Assembly (NCBI GenBank): GCA_002835675.1
Contig: PIZR01000003.1
Coordinates: 434,001 to 498,000 of the forward strand
Reading direction: 5' to 3'
Origin: Bacillus sp. BA3
GTDB lineage: Bacteria > Bacillota > Bacilli > Bacillales > DSM-1321
DNA: 64,000 nucleotides
The number at the start of each line of letters is the position of its first letter. The first letter of the stretch is position 1. Position numbers and translations under genes: made by a program. This document shows positions 52,276 through 61,020 of the stretch, one piece after another. Under the pieces are notes generated by a model that saw nothing but the letters and a program-made list of their open reading frames with translations, searched no databases and was not told where the DNA came from.

Positions 52276-53826
52276 ATGAGCTTACTTTCTATAGATAAAT
52301 TAGCACACAGCTTTGGCGACCGTACCTTATTCAAGGATGTCTCGTTCCGCCTGATGGCCGGCGAACATGTTGGTCTGGTCGGGGCAAATGGTGTCGGGAA
52401 ATCAACGATGATGAATATCATTACAGGGCAACTTATCCATGATGATGGCCGGGTCGAATGGACACCTGGTGTCGAATATGGCTATCTTGATCAACATACG
52501 ATACTTTCAAAGGGTAAATCGATTCGCGACGTCTTACGGGATGCATACCTACCTTTATTCGAGCAGGAAAAAGCACTGAATGAAGTTACAGAGAAAATGG
52601 GTACTGCCACTCCGGAGGAACTTGAAGAACTCTTGGAACAAATGGGTGAAATCCAGGACAAGCTGGAAGCCGGCGGTTTTTACAATCTGGATATTAAAAT
52701 TGAAGAAGCGGCACGCGGTTTAGGGTTGGATGCAATCGGTTTGGACCGTGATGTCTCTGCCCTAAGCGGCGGACAACGGACAAAGGTTTTACTAGCCAAG
52801 CTACTTTTGGAACAGCCTGAAGTACTGCTCCTTGATGAACCGACGAACTACTTGGATGTGGAGCATATCCGCTGGCTGAGCAGCTACTTAAAGGAATATC
52901 CTAATGCATTCTTATTAATTTCGCATGATACCGAGTTCATGAACGGCGTCGTCGACGTCATCTTCCATCTTGAATTTTCTAAATTGACCCGTTACACGGC
53001 AACTTATGAAAAATTCCTTGAGCTGGCTGAATTGAATAAAAACCAACATATTAACGCCTATGAAAAACAGCGCGAATTCATTAAAAAGCAAGAAGATTTC
53101 ATTGCAAAGAATAAAGCACGCTATTCAACGACCGGACGGGCAAAGAGCCGTCAAAAGCAATTGAATCGCATGGAACGCATCGATCGTCCGGAAACTGCAA
53201 TGAAACCTACCTTTGACTTTAAAGAGTCACGTGCGAGCAGCCGTTATGTCTTTGAAGGTGAAGATCTGGAAATCGGATATGACCGCCCATTGCTTCCGAA
53301 GTTGTCCATGACCATCGAGCGGGGAGAAAAAATTGCCGTGGTCGGCTGTAACGGAGTTGGTAAATCCACTCTATTAAAAACGATTTTGGGTAAAATCGAT
53401 CCTCTAGGCGGTAAAAGATCACTTGGCGATTTCCTTTTTTCTTCGTATTTTGAACAAGAAGTGAAAGCAGGCGATACGACGCCGATCGATGAAGTATGGA
53501 ATGCATTTCCGCATCTGGACCAACCGCAGGTACGTGCGATTCTTGCCCGTGTCGGTTTGAAAAATGAGCACATTACACGTCCGATGAGCCATCTAAGCGG
53601 TGGAGAACAAGCTAAAGTGCGCCTATGTAAACTCATGCTTACCGAAAGCAATTGGCTGTTATTCGATGAACCGACGAACCATTTGGATGTCGTTGCAAAA
53701 GAAGAACTGAAACGTGCATTGAAAGAGTATAAAGGAACGATTGTCCTCGTATGCCATGAACCTGATTTCTATGAAGATTGGGTTACCAAGGTATGGGATG
53801 TAGAGGAATGGTCGGCACAAAATTAA
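52276..53826 (+). CDS. ABC-F family ATPase
   Basis: Soluble twin-ABC protein of 516 aa without membrane domain, likely a ribosome-associated translation factor. First cassette: GANGVGKSTMM, signature LSGGQRTKVLLAKLL, LLLDEPTNYLD. Second: GCNGVGKSTLL, LSGGEQAKVRLCKLM, LLFDEPTNHLD. The linker (about 235-320) is basic and helical. Closest in layout to YkpA/YbiT, not to antibiotic-resistance ABC-F proteins. The ATG at 52276 follows TGGGAGG. Confidence 0.9.
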   Translation: MSLLSIDKLAHSFGDRTLFKDVSFRLMAGEHVGLVGANGVGKSTMMNIITGQLIHDDGRVEWTPGVEYGYLDQHTILSKGKSIRDVLRDAYLPLFEQEKALNEVTEKMGTATPEELEELLEQMGEIQDKLEAGGFYNLDIKIEEAARGLGLDAIGLDRDVSALSGGQRTKVLLAKLLLEQPEVLLLDEPTNYLDVEHIRWLSSYLKEYPNAFLLISHDTEFMNGVVDVIFHLEFSKLTRYTATYEKFLELAELNKNQHINAYEKQREFIKKQEDFIAKNKARYSTTGRAKSRQKQLNRMERIDRPETAMKPTFDFKESRASSRYVFEGEDLEIGYDRPLLPKLSMTIERGEKIAVVGCNGVGKSTLLKTILGKIDPLGGKRSLGDFLFSSYFEQEVKAGDTTPIDEVWNAFPHLDQPQVRAILARVGLKNEHITRPMSHLSGGEQAKVRLCKLMLTESNWLLFDEPTNHLDVVAKEELKRALKEYKGTIVLVCHEPDFYEDWVTKVWDVEEWSAQN

Positions 53827-53833
53827 TTTTTTC

Positions 53834-53864
53834 GGGGATGTCGCGGAACGCGGCATCCCCTTTA
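53834..53864 (+). terminator. Terminator after the ABC-F gene
   Basis: GGGGATGTCGCG (53834-53845) pairs with CGCGGCATCCCC (53849-53860), then TTTA. Confidence 0.9.
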
Positions 53865-53877
53865 TTATGGAATAAAT

Positions 53878-53914
53878 AAAAAGCTGACTGAAAGGGCTCC
53901 TTCAGTCAGCTTTC
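53878..53914 (-). terminator. Terminator after the methyltransferase gene
   Basis: AAAGCTGACTGAA and its complement form a 13-bp stem; on the minus strand TTTTTATTTATT follows. Confidence 0.85.
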
Positions 53915-53932
53915 ATTTCCTCATCATGCAGC

Positions 53933-55120
53933 TTAAACACGTTCCGCCACCAAGGTATATGTTTTTGGAAGCCCAATATCATGGATTTTATGATTCGGTT
54001 CTTCCTCGAGCACTTTAATAACGAGCCCTGATTGACCTATTGACGTTATAAGTTCCCCGATTGTCCATTTACGCTGTACAACTCTTGAAAGGCTCCCTTT
54101 TTCCTCATCCGGCATATGCTTCGAAAAAGCGACCTCATTATTTTCGATTGCCGGAGCGAAATAGTTGCCTGTGACTTTGTGTTTTTTACCATTTGAAGTA
54201 ATGAGCTTTGTTGAAATCGGGTGAAATTCGTGCAGTACGAATCGGCCTCCAGGTTTCAGCATCATTTTAATTTTTTCAAATAACGGCTGCAGATCTATTA
54301 AGTAATGAAGTACACCGAGCTCCATTAAAACCAGATCCTGCTTCCCCGATTCATGCTCGGATGATAGCGAAAGGACATCCGAAACTATATACTCGATGGA
54401 GACTTTGGCGCCACTTGCCAGCTCATTTGCAAACATTGCGTTTTCCTGGGAAAAATCAACGACTTTCACTTCTGCTCCCAATATGGCCAGTGCAACTGCC
54501 TTAACACCGTTCGATCCCATCAAATGAGTGATTTTTTTGCCGGATATTTCCCCCATATATTTATAAAAAGGGTGCAGTCTCCATTTTGGGTTCTGTTTGA
54601 TTTTTGATGCCAATTCAACGGGATCTCCATAACGATTGACAAGCGCTAAATAATTATTCTGGTTCCACGCCTGTTCATTTTCCGCTGTGAACCCCTTCTG
54701 CTCGGCTGATAAGTAAGCATGAATCTCGGCACTGAACTTTCTCATTTCTTCTTCGTATAAATAACTGTATAACGACCTGCACCAAACCTCCATATCCCCC
54801 ATCTTTATGGATAAACGATAAGGGTCCGTTTTAATGGTCGTGTTAAACCGGCAGCGAACAGTGACAGAAATCCCCTCGACATCCATTAGAAAGAATGCAG
54901 TCTCAGGACTTCTTTCAGGCTTTGTTGGCGCGTATTCGGAAAAAAGATCCAAAGCCTCATTAAAGACATCCCATTGTACATCCATGTCGATTTTCTTATA
55001 TTCATCGATATCCACTCCTTGTACGAAAAAAGCAGATCGACCTGAATATTGGTAGGGAATATTAGCTTGATCCAATATGTTCGCCATTAATGTGATTGTT
55101 TGATAATAACTTGCCTTCAT
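53933..55120 (-). CDS. SAM-dependent methyltransferase with extra N-terminal domain
   Basis: 395 aa. The C-terminal half (from about residue 175) is a class I methyltransferase: GEISGKKITHLMGSNGVKAV is motif I, acidic KVVDFSQENA motif II, DLVLMELGVLHYLI motif IV, LKPGGRFVLHEFHP motif V-VI. The first 120 residues (DIDEYKKIDMDVQWDVFNEA, then VEGISVTVRCRFNTTI) recall a nucleotidyltransferase-like fold, without an obvious GS...DxD active site. Substrate unknown. The ATG at 55120 follows AGGAGG. Confidence 0.75.
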   Translation of the reverse strand: MKASYYQTITLMANILDQANIPYQYSGRSAFFVQGVDIDEYKKIDMDVQWDVFNEALDLFSEYAPTKPERSPETAFFLMDVEGISVTVRCRFNTTIKTDPYRLSIKMGDMEVWCRSLYSYLYEEEMRKFSAEIHAYLSAEQKGFTAENEQAWNQNNYLALVNRYGDPVELASKIKQNPKWRLHPFYKYMGEISGKKITHLMGSNGVKAVALAILGAEVKVVDFSQENAMFANELASGAKVSIEYIVSDVLSLSSEHESGKQDLVLMELGVLHYLIDLQPLFEKIKMMLKPGGRFVLHEFHPISTKLITSNGKKHKVTGNYFAPAIENNEVAFSKHMPDEEKGSLSRVVQRKWTIGELITSIGQSGLVIKVLEEEPNHKIHDIGLPKTYTLVAERV

Positions 55121-55153
55121 ATGTACCTCCTAAACATCAAAAGAGCATGACGA

Positions 55154-56062
55154 TTATTCTTCTATAGCAAATTCCAAACCGGTACTCGTAATGGCAATCA
55201 GCTCTTCATCGTGGCGATCTATGCCATAAACGAGTAATGTAACAAGCATATATATGGCTCTGAACCGGGCTAGGCTCTCTGTTTCCTTTTCGATTTCACC
55301 ATAGATTTCGAAAAAAGCCCTGCGCACCTCTTTTGGGAAATAACTGTATAAAAAGGAGAAATCAATGGCTGGATTCCCGATATGAACATCTCCCCAATCA
55401 ATAACACCTGCGAGAAAGCCTTCGTCATCAAGTAAAACATTCCGGATATGAATGTCTCCGTGAACGAGTGAAATCGGATGCTGAACGTCCAATTCACCTA
55501 AGGTTTCAACAAAATCCTTAACTGCATGCGCCTGTTCAAAGTATCCTAGGTTTATTAGATTCGAGACATTTTCCATAAGTGATTTCTTTCGATAGGGTAC
55601 ATCAAGCCTCATCATCCCATCAGGCTGCACACCCAAACGCATAGCCCTTTCGACAGGGAAACTGTGAAGAACCTTCAAAAAGCGGGCAAATCTTTTTGCC
55701 GATTCGACCTTATTTGCTTTTGTTCCTTCTACAGGCAAGTGTCCCTTCACCATTTTATAACCGGTAAAAGGATAAGGATACAAAGTGCTTGGTTTCCCAA
55801 AAAAGATTGGTTCAGGGATAGCAAGCGGAAAAGTGCCTGCAATGGAAGGCAAAAGCTGATTTTCCACTTGAATCAACGTAACTGCAATAGGGCGGCGGGG
55901 AAAACGGAATACAAATTGCCCATTGATTTGTATGACCGTGTTATCGAAACCCTCCCCAAGTTGCTTGATCTCTTTCAACTCAATTTCCGGAAACTGCAGC
56001 ATGATCAATTTCCCTGCCAGATCCAGAGAAACTGGATATTCTGCCAACCAAGGCTTGTTCAC
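55154..56062 (-). CDS. APH/choline-kinase type phosphotransferase
   Basis: 302 aa. The catalytic loop is VHGDIHIRNVLLD with Asp and Asn, followed by the metal-binding Asp in VIDWGDVHIGNPAIDF. N-terminal QLGEGFDNTVIQINGQFVFR is the nucleotide-binding part. Relatives phosphorylate aminoglycosides, macrolides or metabolites; the substrate cannot be assigned and resistance should not be assumed. GTG start at 56062 after GGGGGAG. It is 15 bp downstream of the DEAD-box gene and 33 bp upstream of the methyltransferase gene, so all three may share a transcript. Confidence 0.82.
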   Translation of the reverse strand: MNKPWLAEYPVSLDLAGKLIMLQFPEIELKEIKQLGEGFDNTVIQINGQFVFRFPRRPIAVTLIQVENQLLPSIAGTFPLAIPEPIFFGKPSTLYPYPFTGYKMVKGHLPVEGTKANKVESAKRFARFLKVLHSFPVERAMRLGVQPDGMMRLDVPYRKKSLMENVSNLINLGYFEQAHAVKDFVETLGELDVQHPISLVHGDIHIRNVLLDDEGFLAGVIDWGDVHIGNPAIDFSFLYSYFPKEVRRAFFEIYGEIEKETESLARFRAIYMLVTLLVYGIDRHDEELIAITSTGLEFAIEE

Positions 56063-56077
56063 TCCCGTCTCCCCCTT

Positions 56078-57679
56078 TTACTGGTTTCTCCCTCTATTGG
56101 GGCTGCTGCCAGATCCACCTCTGCGATTACTCGCCCCTTCTGTACTAGTTGATCTACGGCTGTCTCTCTGACCTCCTCGTGGATTGTCACGCTTTTGTCC
56201 ACGGCTGTCTTCCGAGCGGCCACTCCGCGGATTCTCTCGCCTTGGTCCACGGCTGTTTTCCGAACGGCCTCCCCGTGAATCCTCACGTATAGGTCCGCGG
56301 CCGTTTTCCGAACGAACTCCCCGTGAATCCTCACGTATAGGCCCGCGGCTGTTTTCCATCCGGCCTCCACGTGGTTTCTCCCTCTCGACTTCACGATTAT
56401 CCGCTTGATTTACAGAACGGTGACTGCCCCGATTCGGTCCTCTCGTATCTATCCGTTCCCGATGTTTCCTTCCCCCTCCCGAACGCGGGCGGCGGGTACC
56501 CTCATCGGAAGAGTCATCATGACGCTTCCTTTTTTGCCTCACCTCATCGGGTTGGAACATTTTCACTCCTTCAATCGTCCTTCTTTCGATTTTCATGGAT
56601 ATCCCTTTTTCAATATCGCTTAAAAGCTGAAGATCCTTCGTTGCTATGAAGGTTACAGCCAAGCCGTTCTCACCCGCTCTGCCCGTCCGGCCAATTCGGT
56701 GGATGTAACTTTCTGCATCCTCGGGAACATCATAATTAAACACATGGGTCACGCCTTCTACATCAAGCCCTCGTGCAGCAACGTCCGTTGCCACTAAATA
56801 TTGAAGCTTTGCGTCTCTGAAGTTTTTCATCACACGTTCCCGCTTTGCCTGTGAAAGGTCACCATGAAGCTCTTCAGAATTGAATCCAGCTGCCTTCAGG
56901 GCATCATTCAAAACCGAAACACGCCGTTTTGTACGGCAAAATATGATCGCAAGGTATGGCTGTTCTTCTTTGATCATGTTGATTAATGAAGATTGTTTGG
57001 CACGATCGGTCGTCTCGATGACAAGCTGCCTGATTTTCTCGACCGTTACTTGCTCTGCCTTCACAGCGGCAGTTAATGGTTTAGTCATGTAGCGTTTTGC
57101 CAATTGATGCACCTGTTCAGGCATCGTTGCTGAAAAGAGCAGCGTTTGGCGCTCATCTGGAAGCTGTCCCATGATCTCTTCCACTTCTGGTAAAAACCCA
57201 ATATGAAGCATTTGATCAGCTTCATCAAGCACAAGTGTTTGAGTTTGTGAGAGATCAATGGTGCCTCTTCGTAAATGATCTAATAACCTTCCTGGCGTGG
57301 CGACCACCACGGAGATGTTTCTTGTCAGCTTTTTCATTTGCTGCTCGACATCCTGTCCGCCATAAACTGCAAGCACTTGAAGTCCCTCGATTTCATCAGC
57401 GAATTTTTTCAATTCAGCAGTGATTTGCAAAGCCAATTCCCTGGTTGGCGTGACGATCAATGATTGTATGTGGGATGCGGCGGGATCGACCTTTTCCAAG
57501 ATTGGCAGCAAAAATGCCAAAGTCTTCCCCGTTCCCGTCTGCGCCTTCGCGATGACATCCCTTCCAGCAAGGATATCTGGTATCGATTTCTCCTGAATCG
57601 GGGTAGGGGCGGATATTCCTATTTGCTTTAATATGTTATTAATCGCCGGGCTGACGCCAAGGTCGATGAATTCTGTCAT
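56078..57679 (-). CDS. DEAD-box RNA helicase with arginine/glycine-rich tail
   Basis: 533 aa. Helicase core: motif [12 protein letters not shown], motif [13 protein letters not shown]-type motif [13 protein letters not shown], and [10 protein letters not shown]. After residue about 370 comes a basic, disordered tail with four 16-residue RG-rich repeats, typical for RNA binding. Cold-shock helicases CshA-CshE have this design; the exact orthologue is uncertain. ATG at 57679 with a weak site (AAGTAGG). Confidence 0.88.
   Translation of the reverse strand: MTEFIDLGVSPAINNILKQIGISAPTPIQEKSIPDILAGRDVIAKAQTGTGKTLAFLLPILEKVDPAASHIQSLIVTPTRELALQITAELKKFADEIEGLQVLAVYGGQDVEQQMKKLTRNISVVVATPGRLLDHLRRGTIDLSQTQTLVLDEADQMLHIGFLPEVEEIMGQLPDERQTLLFSATMPEQVHQLAKRYMTKPLTAAVKAEQVTVEKIRQLVIETTDRAKQSSLINMIKEEQPYLAIIFCRTKRRVSVLNDALKAAGFNSEELHGDLSQAKRERVMKNFRDAKLQYLVATDVAARGLDVEGVTHVFNYDVPEDAESYIHRIGRTGRAGENGLAVTFIATKDLQLLSDIEKGISMKIERRTIEGVKMFQPDEVRQKRKRHDDSSDEGTRRPRSGGGRKHRERIDTRGPNRGSHRSVNQADNREVEREKPRGGRMENSRGPIREDSRGVRSENGRGPIREDSRGGRSENSRGPRRENPRSGRSEDSRGQKRDNPRGGQRDSRRSTSTEGASNRRGGSGSSPNRGRNQ
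56162..56353. repeat. 48-bp in-gene tandem repeat, four units
   Basis: Encodes four 16-residue units of the helicase tail with the pattern [16 protein letters not shown]. Two inner units are nearly identical in DNA (CCGTGAATCCTCACGTATAG in both); the outer ones have diverged. Confidence 0.8.
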
Positions 57680-57841
57680 GTATGGGCCTACTTTCTGAAT
57701 TTCTTCATTTAATTGACTGATAAATCCACTTTAATGGTAACAGCTTCGTTCACTTCATGTCATTATCCTTAGTCTAAGCTATTTGTTAGTATATCATTAT
57801 CTATTTTCGAGAAAACCTGTACCTTAAAATTTTTCATGCTA

Positions 57842-57870
57842 TTGTACTTTAGTTATTTTTCTAATATAAT
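57842..57870 (+). promoter_or_regulatory. Promoter of the purine permease gene
   Basis: TTGTAC (57842-57847), 17-base spacer, TATAAT (57865-57870). Start site expected near 57877, leaving a leader of about 98 nt. Confidence 0.85.
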
Positions 57871-57876
57871 TTATAA

Positions 57877-57958
57877 GATTTATTATCATCGAGCTACTTA
57901 CTTGAAAAAGGGTAAGCATCTCCTCCTTGTAGATTTTTGCAAGGATTTTTTGTATAGA
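57877..57958 (+). promoter_or_regulatory. Attenuator-like leader of the permease gene
   Basis: Between promoter and gene lies a hairpin TCCTTG-loop-CAAGGA (57924-57945) followed by TTTTTTG, an intrinsic terminator inside the 5' UTR. An upstream pairing CTTAC/GTAAG (57898-57916) precedes it. This suggests transcription attenuation. It does not carry the conserved core of the purine riboswitch that I would expect for this gene. Confidence 0.5.
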
Positions 57959-57974
57959 AAAAAGGAGTGACCGC

Positions 57975-59267
57975 ATGTTTAAATTAAAAGAACGGAATTC
58001 AAATATTAAGACGGAAGTACTTGCGGGGCTTACAACCTTTTTAACACTGGCTTATATCATCGTTGTAAACCCCATGATCCTTTCTGATGCCGGTGTTCCA
58101 TTCGACCAGGCATTCACAGCAACCATAATCGCAATAATAGTCGGTACCCTATGCATGGCCCTTTTAGCCAATTACCCAATTGTCATAGCACCGGCAATGG
58201 GATTGAATGCTTATTTTGCATACTCGGTATTGGGAACCCATGATATCTCATATACAGTTGCTTTCTCTGCAGTCTTTGTTACGGGCATCATCTTTATCCT
58301 TTTATCCCTAACCTCTTTCCGTTCAAAATTGATCGAGGCCATACCAAATAACTTGAAACATGCTATCAGTGCCGGAATCGGGCTTTTCATCACCTTCATC
58401 GGACTGCGTTTGTCAGGTGTCGTCACACAGCATGAATCCAACCTGGTTACCCTTGGAAGCTTCAGGGATCCCAGCGTGGCGCTTACATTGGTTGGTTTGG
58501 TCATAACGATCGTACTGATCGTTCGCAATGTGCAGGGAGCGATATTCATCGGAATGATCGTGACTGCCATAATCGCTTTCTTTACAGGCCAATTGGAAAT
58601 TAACGGCCTGGTTTCCACCCCTTCATTACCGGAAGGCATTATAGTCGCCAATCCCATCACATCTATCGCCGATGTCATTAACTACGGGCTATATGGCGTC
58701 GTCTTCTCCATTTTGCTTGTAATGCTATTCGATACGACCGGTGCTTTATTAGGAATTGTCCGCCAAGCTGGATTGCTGAAGGAGAACAAGCTTGAAAAAT
58801 CCGGCAGTGCCTTCTTTGCAGATTCCGTCGGCACTACTGTCGGTGCCATGTTCGGTACAAGCCCGACCGCTGCCTCGGTTGAATCATCAGCTGGTGTAGG
58901 AGCGGGCGGCAAGACAGGTTTAACCGCTTTGGTAGTGGCCATCCTTTTCTTGATAACAGCCTTCTTCAGTCCATTGATAGGAGCTGTCTCAAATGTAGCG
59001 GCAATCACGGCACCTAGCTTGATCATCGTGGGAAGCATGATGATTAAGAGCATTAATGAAATTGACTGGACACACTTTGATGAATCATTCCCAGCCTTTT
59101 TGGTCATTGTCGCCATGCCTTTGACATCAAGCATCGCCAACGGGATAGCACTCGGATTCATCGCCTACCCCATTTTAAAAATGGCAAGAGGCAAATTCCG
59201 TGAAGTGCATCCGTTCGTGTACATGTTTGCTGCCCTATTTCTTTATCAACTGATTTTCCTGGCTTGA
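57975..59267 (+). CDS. Guanine/hypoxanthine permease, AzgA (PbuG/PbuO) type
   Basis: 430-aa membrane transporter of the NCS2/AzgA group with about twelve to fourteen segments. Diagnostic segments: TFLTLAYIIVVNPMILSDAG in the first helix, APAMGLNAYFAY, and SPTAASVESSAGVGAGGKTG. It imports purine bases by proton symport. B. subtilis has two such proteins, PbuG and PbuO; the copy here cannot be told apart by eye. The ATG at 57975 follows AAAAGGAG. Confidence 0.88.
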   Translation: MFKLKERNSNIKTEVLAGLTTFLTLAYIIVVNPMILSDAGVPFDQAFTATIIAIIVGTLCMALLANYPIVIAPAMGLNAYFAYSVLGTHDISYTVAFSAVFVTGIIFILLSLTSFRSKLIEAIPNNLKHAISAGIGLFITFIGLRLSGVVTQHESNLVTLGSFRDPSVALTLVGLVITIVLIVRNVQGAIFIGMIVTAIIAFFTGQLEINGLVSTPSLPEGIIVANPITSIADVINYGLYGVVFSILLVMLFDTTGALLGIVRQAGLLKENKLEKSGSAFFADSVGTTVGAMFGTSPTAASVESSAGVGAGGKTGLTALVVAILFLITAFFSPLIGAVSNVAAITAPSLIIVGSMMIKSINEIDWTHFDESFPAFLVIVAMPLTSSIANGIALGFIAYPILKMARGKFREVHPFVYMFAALFLYQLIFLA

Positions 59268-59298
59268 TCATCTCATGAAGGGCACCATGGGATAATAA

Positions 59299-59340
59299 AA
59301 AGGAGTGTTCAATTAGGCTAATTGAACACTCCTTTATTTG
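59299..59340. terminator. Bidirectional terminator
   Basis: Perfect 17-bp inverted repeat (59299-59315 and 59319-59335), core AAAGGAGTGTTCAATTA, with A/T tails on both sides, between convergent genes. Confidence 0.95.
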
Positions 59341-59351
59341 TTTACGTGCAA

Positions 59352-59888
59352 TTATTTTATAACGTTTTCTTTCTGCTTACCTTTAATCACACTTGGCACC
59401 CCAACCGCCGTGCAATTATCGGGAACGGATGTCAAAACAACTGCATTTGCCCCCACTTTCGAATTCGTGCCAATTCGGATGCCGCCCAATATTTTAGCGC
59501 CCACTCCAATATATGCATAATCACAAACCTCAGGAGCTTTTCTGATTTCTTTACTTTGCCCGAACGTTACTTGATGCAATATTGTAACATGATCCCCTAT
59601 TTTAGTAAACGGATTGATTATAATGCCTTTAGCTCCATGTGGGAGGTGCAATTTTTTTCCTATTTGAGATTGCGCAGGAAATTCACAGTTCATGAAGAAT
59701 CTTATAATTAACAAATCAACCATGCGGTACAAAATCCATAATACTTGTTTTAAGATTGGAACGTTCACTTTATAGTAAATTATATTGCCTATCCGGTAAA
59801 CAAACATGACGATTATTCCGTGGATTCCGCCCAATCTCCCCCAGTTACTAATAAATGCCAATTTATTTATCCATTTAAATAATCCCAT
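59352..59888 (-). CDS. Hexapeptide-repeat acetyltransferase, serine acetyltransferase-like
   Basis: 178 aa. The left-handed beta-helix part has hexapeptide pattern GAKGIIINPFTKIGDHVTIL and IGVGAKILGGIRIGTNSKVG. It resembles CysE, but the short N terminus and its location at the end of a polysaccharide operon suggest sugar O-acetylation in glycan synthesis. The ATG at 59888 follows AGGAGG. It lies 10 bp after the glycosyltransferase gene. Confidence 0.82.
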   Translation of the reverse strand: MGLFKWINKLAFISNWGRLGGIHGIIVMFVYRIGNIIYYKVNVPILKQVLWILYRMVDLLIIRFFMNCEFPAQSQIGKKLHLPHGAKGIIINPFTKIGDHVTILHQVTFGQSKEIRKAPEVCDYAYIGVGAKILGGIRIGTNSKVGANAVVLTSVPDNCTAVGVPSVIKGKQKENVIK

Positions 59889-59898
59889 AGCAAACCTC

Positions 59899-61020
59899 CT
59901 AGGAGCATGAATTTAATTCATCAAACAGAGATAGTAGTTTTTCCTTTTCATTCTCCCAATTATATTCTTGTCTATATGCAGCTTTTCCTCGTTCCCCCAT
60001 GTTTGCTGCTTCCTCAGGGGATTCCAGTAAATAAACCGCTTTTTGAACCATATCATCCATGTTCGCTACATCGGCCGATACTCCACAGCTCCATTTATCC
60101 ATTACATCTTGAATAAGAAAATCAGAAACCATAAATGGAATGCCAGCGGCCATATATTCAAAACACTTTGTTGTTTTACCACCCATGAAATTAGGATCAG
60201 GAACTAAAAATGCCATGCCTGCATGTGCTTTCTGGATGGATTCGAATGCTTTATCAAAGGCCATTACACCCTCTAGACTGATATAATCTTCCAAGCCGTT
60301 GTCCAGGATGAAAGTTTTCAATTTTTCGATGTATCCTTCACTGCCCGTTCCAATGATCTTCATATGAAACACTTTCTTTAATTCTACTAATCTTTTTGCA
60401 AGAATCAGCATGGTTTCCCCGCCACGTATATCAGAGATGCTTCCTAGGTAGATAAAGGTGAAAACATCTTCTTTTCCTTTGTTTTCCTTCATTTCGGGAA
60501 TTTTCGGGTAATTGTAAACATCTGTTGTTGGACAAGTTAAGAACTGATAATCCTCTTTATACGTTATTTCTGCAAACACGACCCCGCTGCATGCACTTAG
60601 CAATCGTTTCTCCAAATGACGATATATACCCAATGCAATTCCGGGTATTTTTTTTCTCATAAGGACCTTTGGTACATTTTCATGCATGTCATAAACAATG
60701 ACTGGATGATAACGGGGAATTCTCCTTATGAAGCTCATTAAAATCAGCAGCTCCGGATCATGAAACTGAATCACATCAGGTTTATCCTTCTTAATCTTCC
60801 GGTACAGGGCAGTCCAATTCAACATACGCCCTTTCCTGGATTTCTTAGGCAACAGTTCAACTTCTATATTTGCAGGTATATGATCAGGGATTAGGTTACT
60901 TTCAATCGCTATATGCTTCACCTTGTACATTCCCGTTTCTCCAAAAGAAAAGGCTTGCCGAAAATAAATCCTCGTATCATTCCATGGGTGCACCGAACTA
61001 ATATTATAAAATAACTTCAT
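59899..61020 (-). CDS. Glycosyltransferase, GT4-like
   Basis: 373 aa GT-B glycosyltransferase. N-terminal acceptor domain with IQFHDPELLILMSFIRR and YDMHENVPKVL; C-terminal donor domain with FIYLGSISDIRGGETML, LEGVMAFDKAFESIQKA and KTTKCFEYMAAGIPFMVSD, whose Glu contacts the sugar nucleotide. Builds the repeat unit of a surface polysaccharide. The ATG at 61020 overlaps the stop of the polymerase gene by 4 bases. Confidence 0.88.
   Translation of the reverse strand: MKLFYNISSVHPWNDTRIYFRQAFSFGETGMYKVKHIAIESNLIPDHIPANIEVELLPKKSRKGRMLNWTALYRKIKKDKPDVIQFHDPELLILMSFIRRIPRYHPVIVYDMHENVPKVLMRKKIPGIALGIYRHLEKRLLSACSGVVFAEITYKEDYQFLTCPTTDVYNYPKIPEMKENKGKEDVFTFIYLGSISDIRGGETMLILAKRLVELKKVFHMKIIGTGSEGYIEKLKTFILDNGLEDYISLEGVMAFDKAFESIQKAHAGMAFLVPDPNFMGGKTTKCFEYMAAGIPFMVSDFLIQDVMDKWSCGVSADVANMDDMVQKAVYLLESPEEAANMGERGKAAYRQEYNWENEKEKLLSLFDELNSCS

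Noticed and set aside
52276..53826. ABC-F antibiotic-resistance (ARE) protein
   Set aside because: Length, linker and motif layout fit the housekeeping YkpA/YbiT group better.
55154..56062. Antibiotic resistance (aminoglycoside or macrolide phosphotransferase)
   Set aside because: The APH fold is shared with many metabolic kinases and nothing here indicates a drug substrate.
57877..57974. Purine riboswitch before the permease gene
   Set aside because: The conserved three-way-junction core of the class is not visible in the leader; only a terminator and a short upstream pairing are seen.
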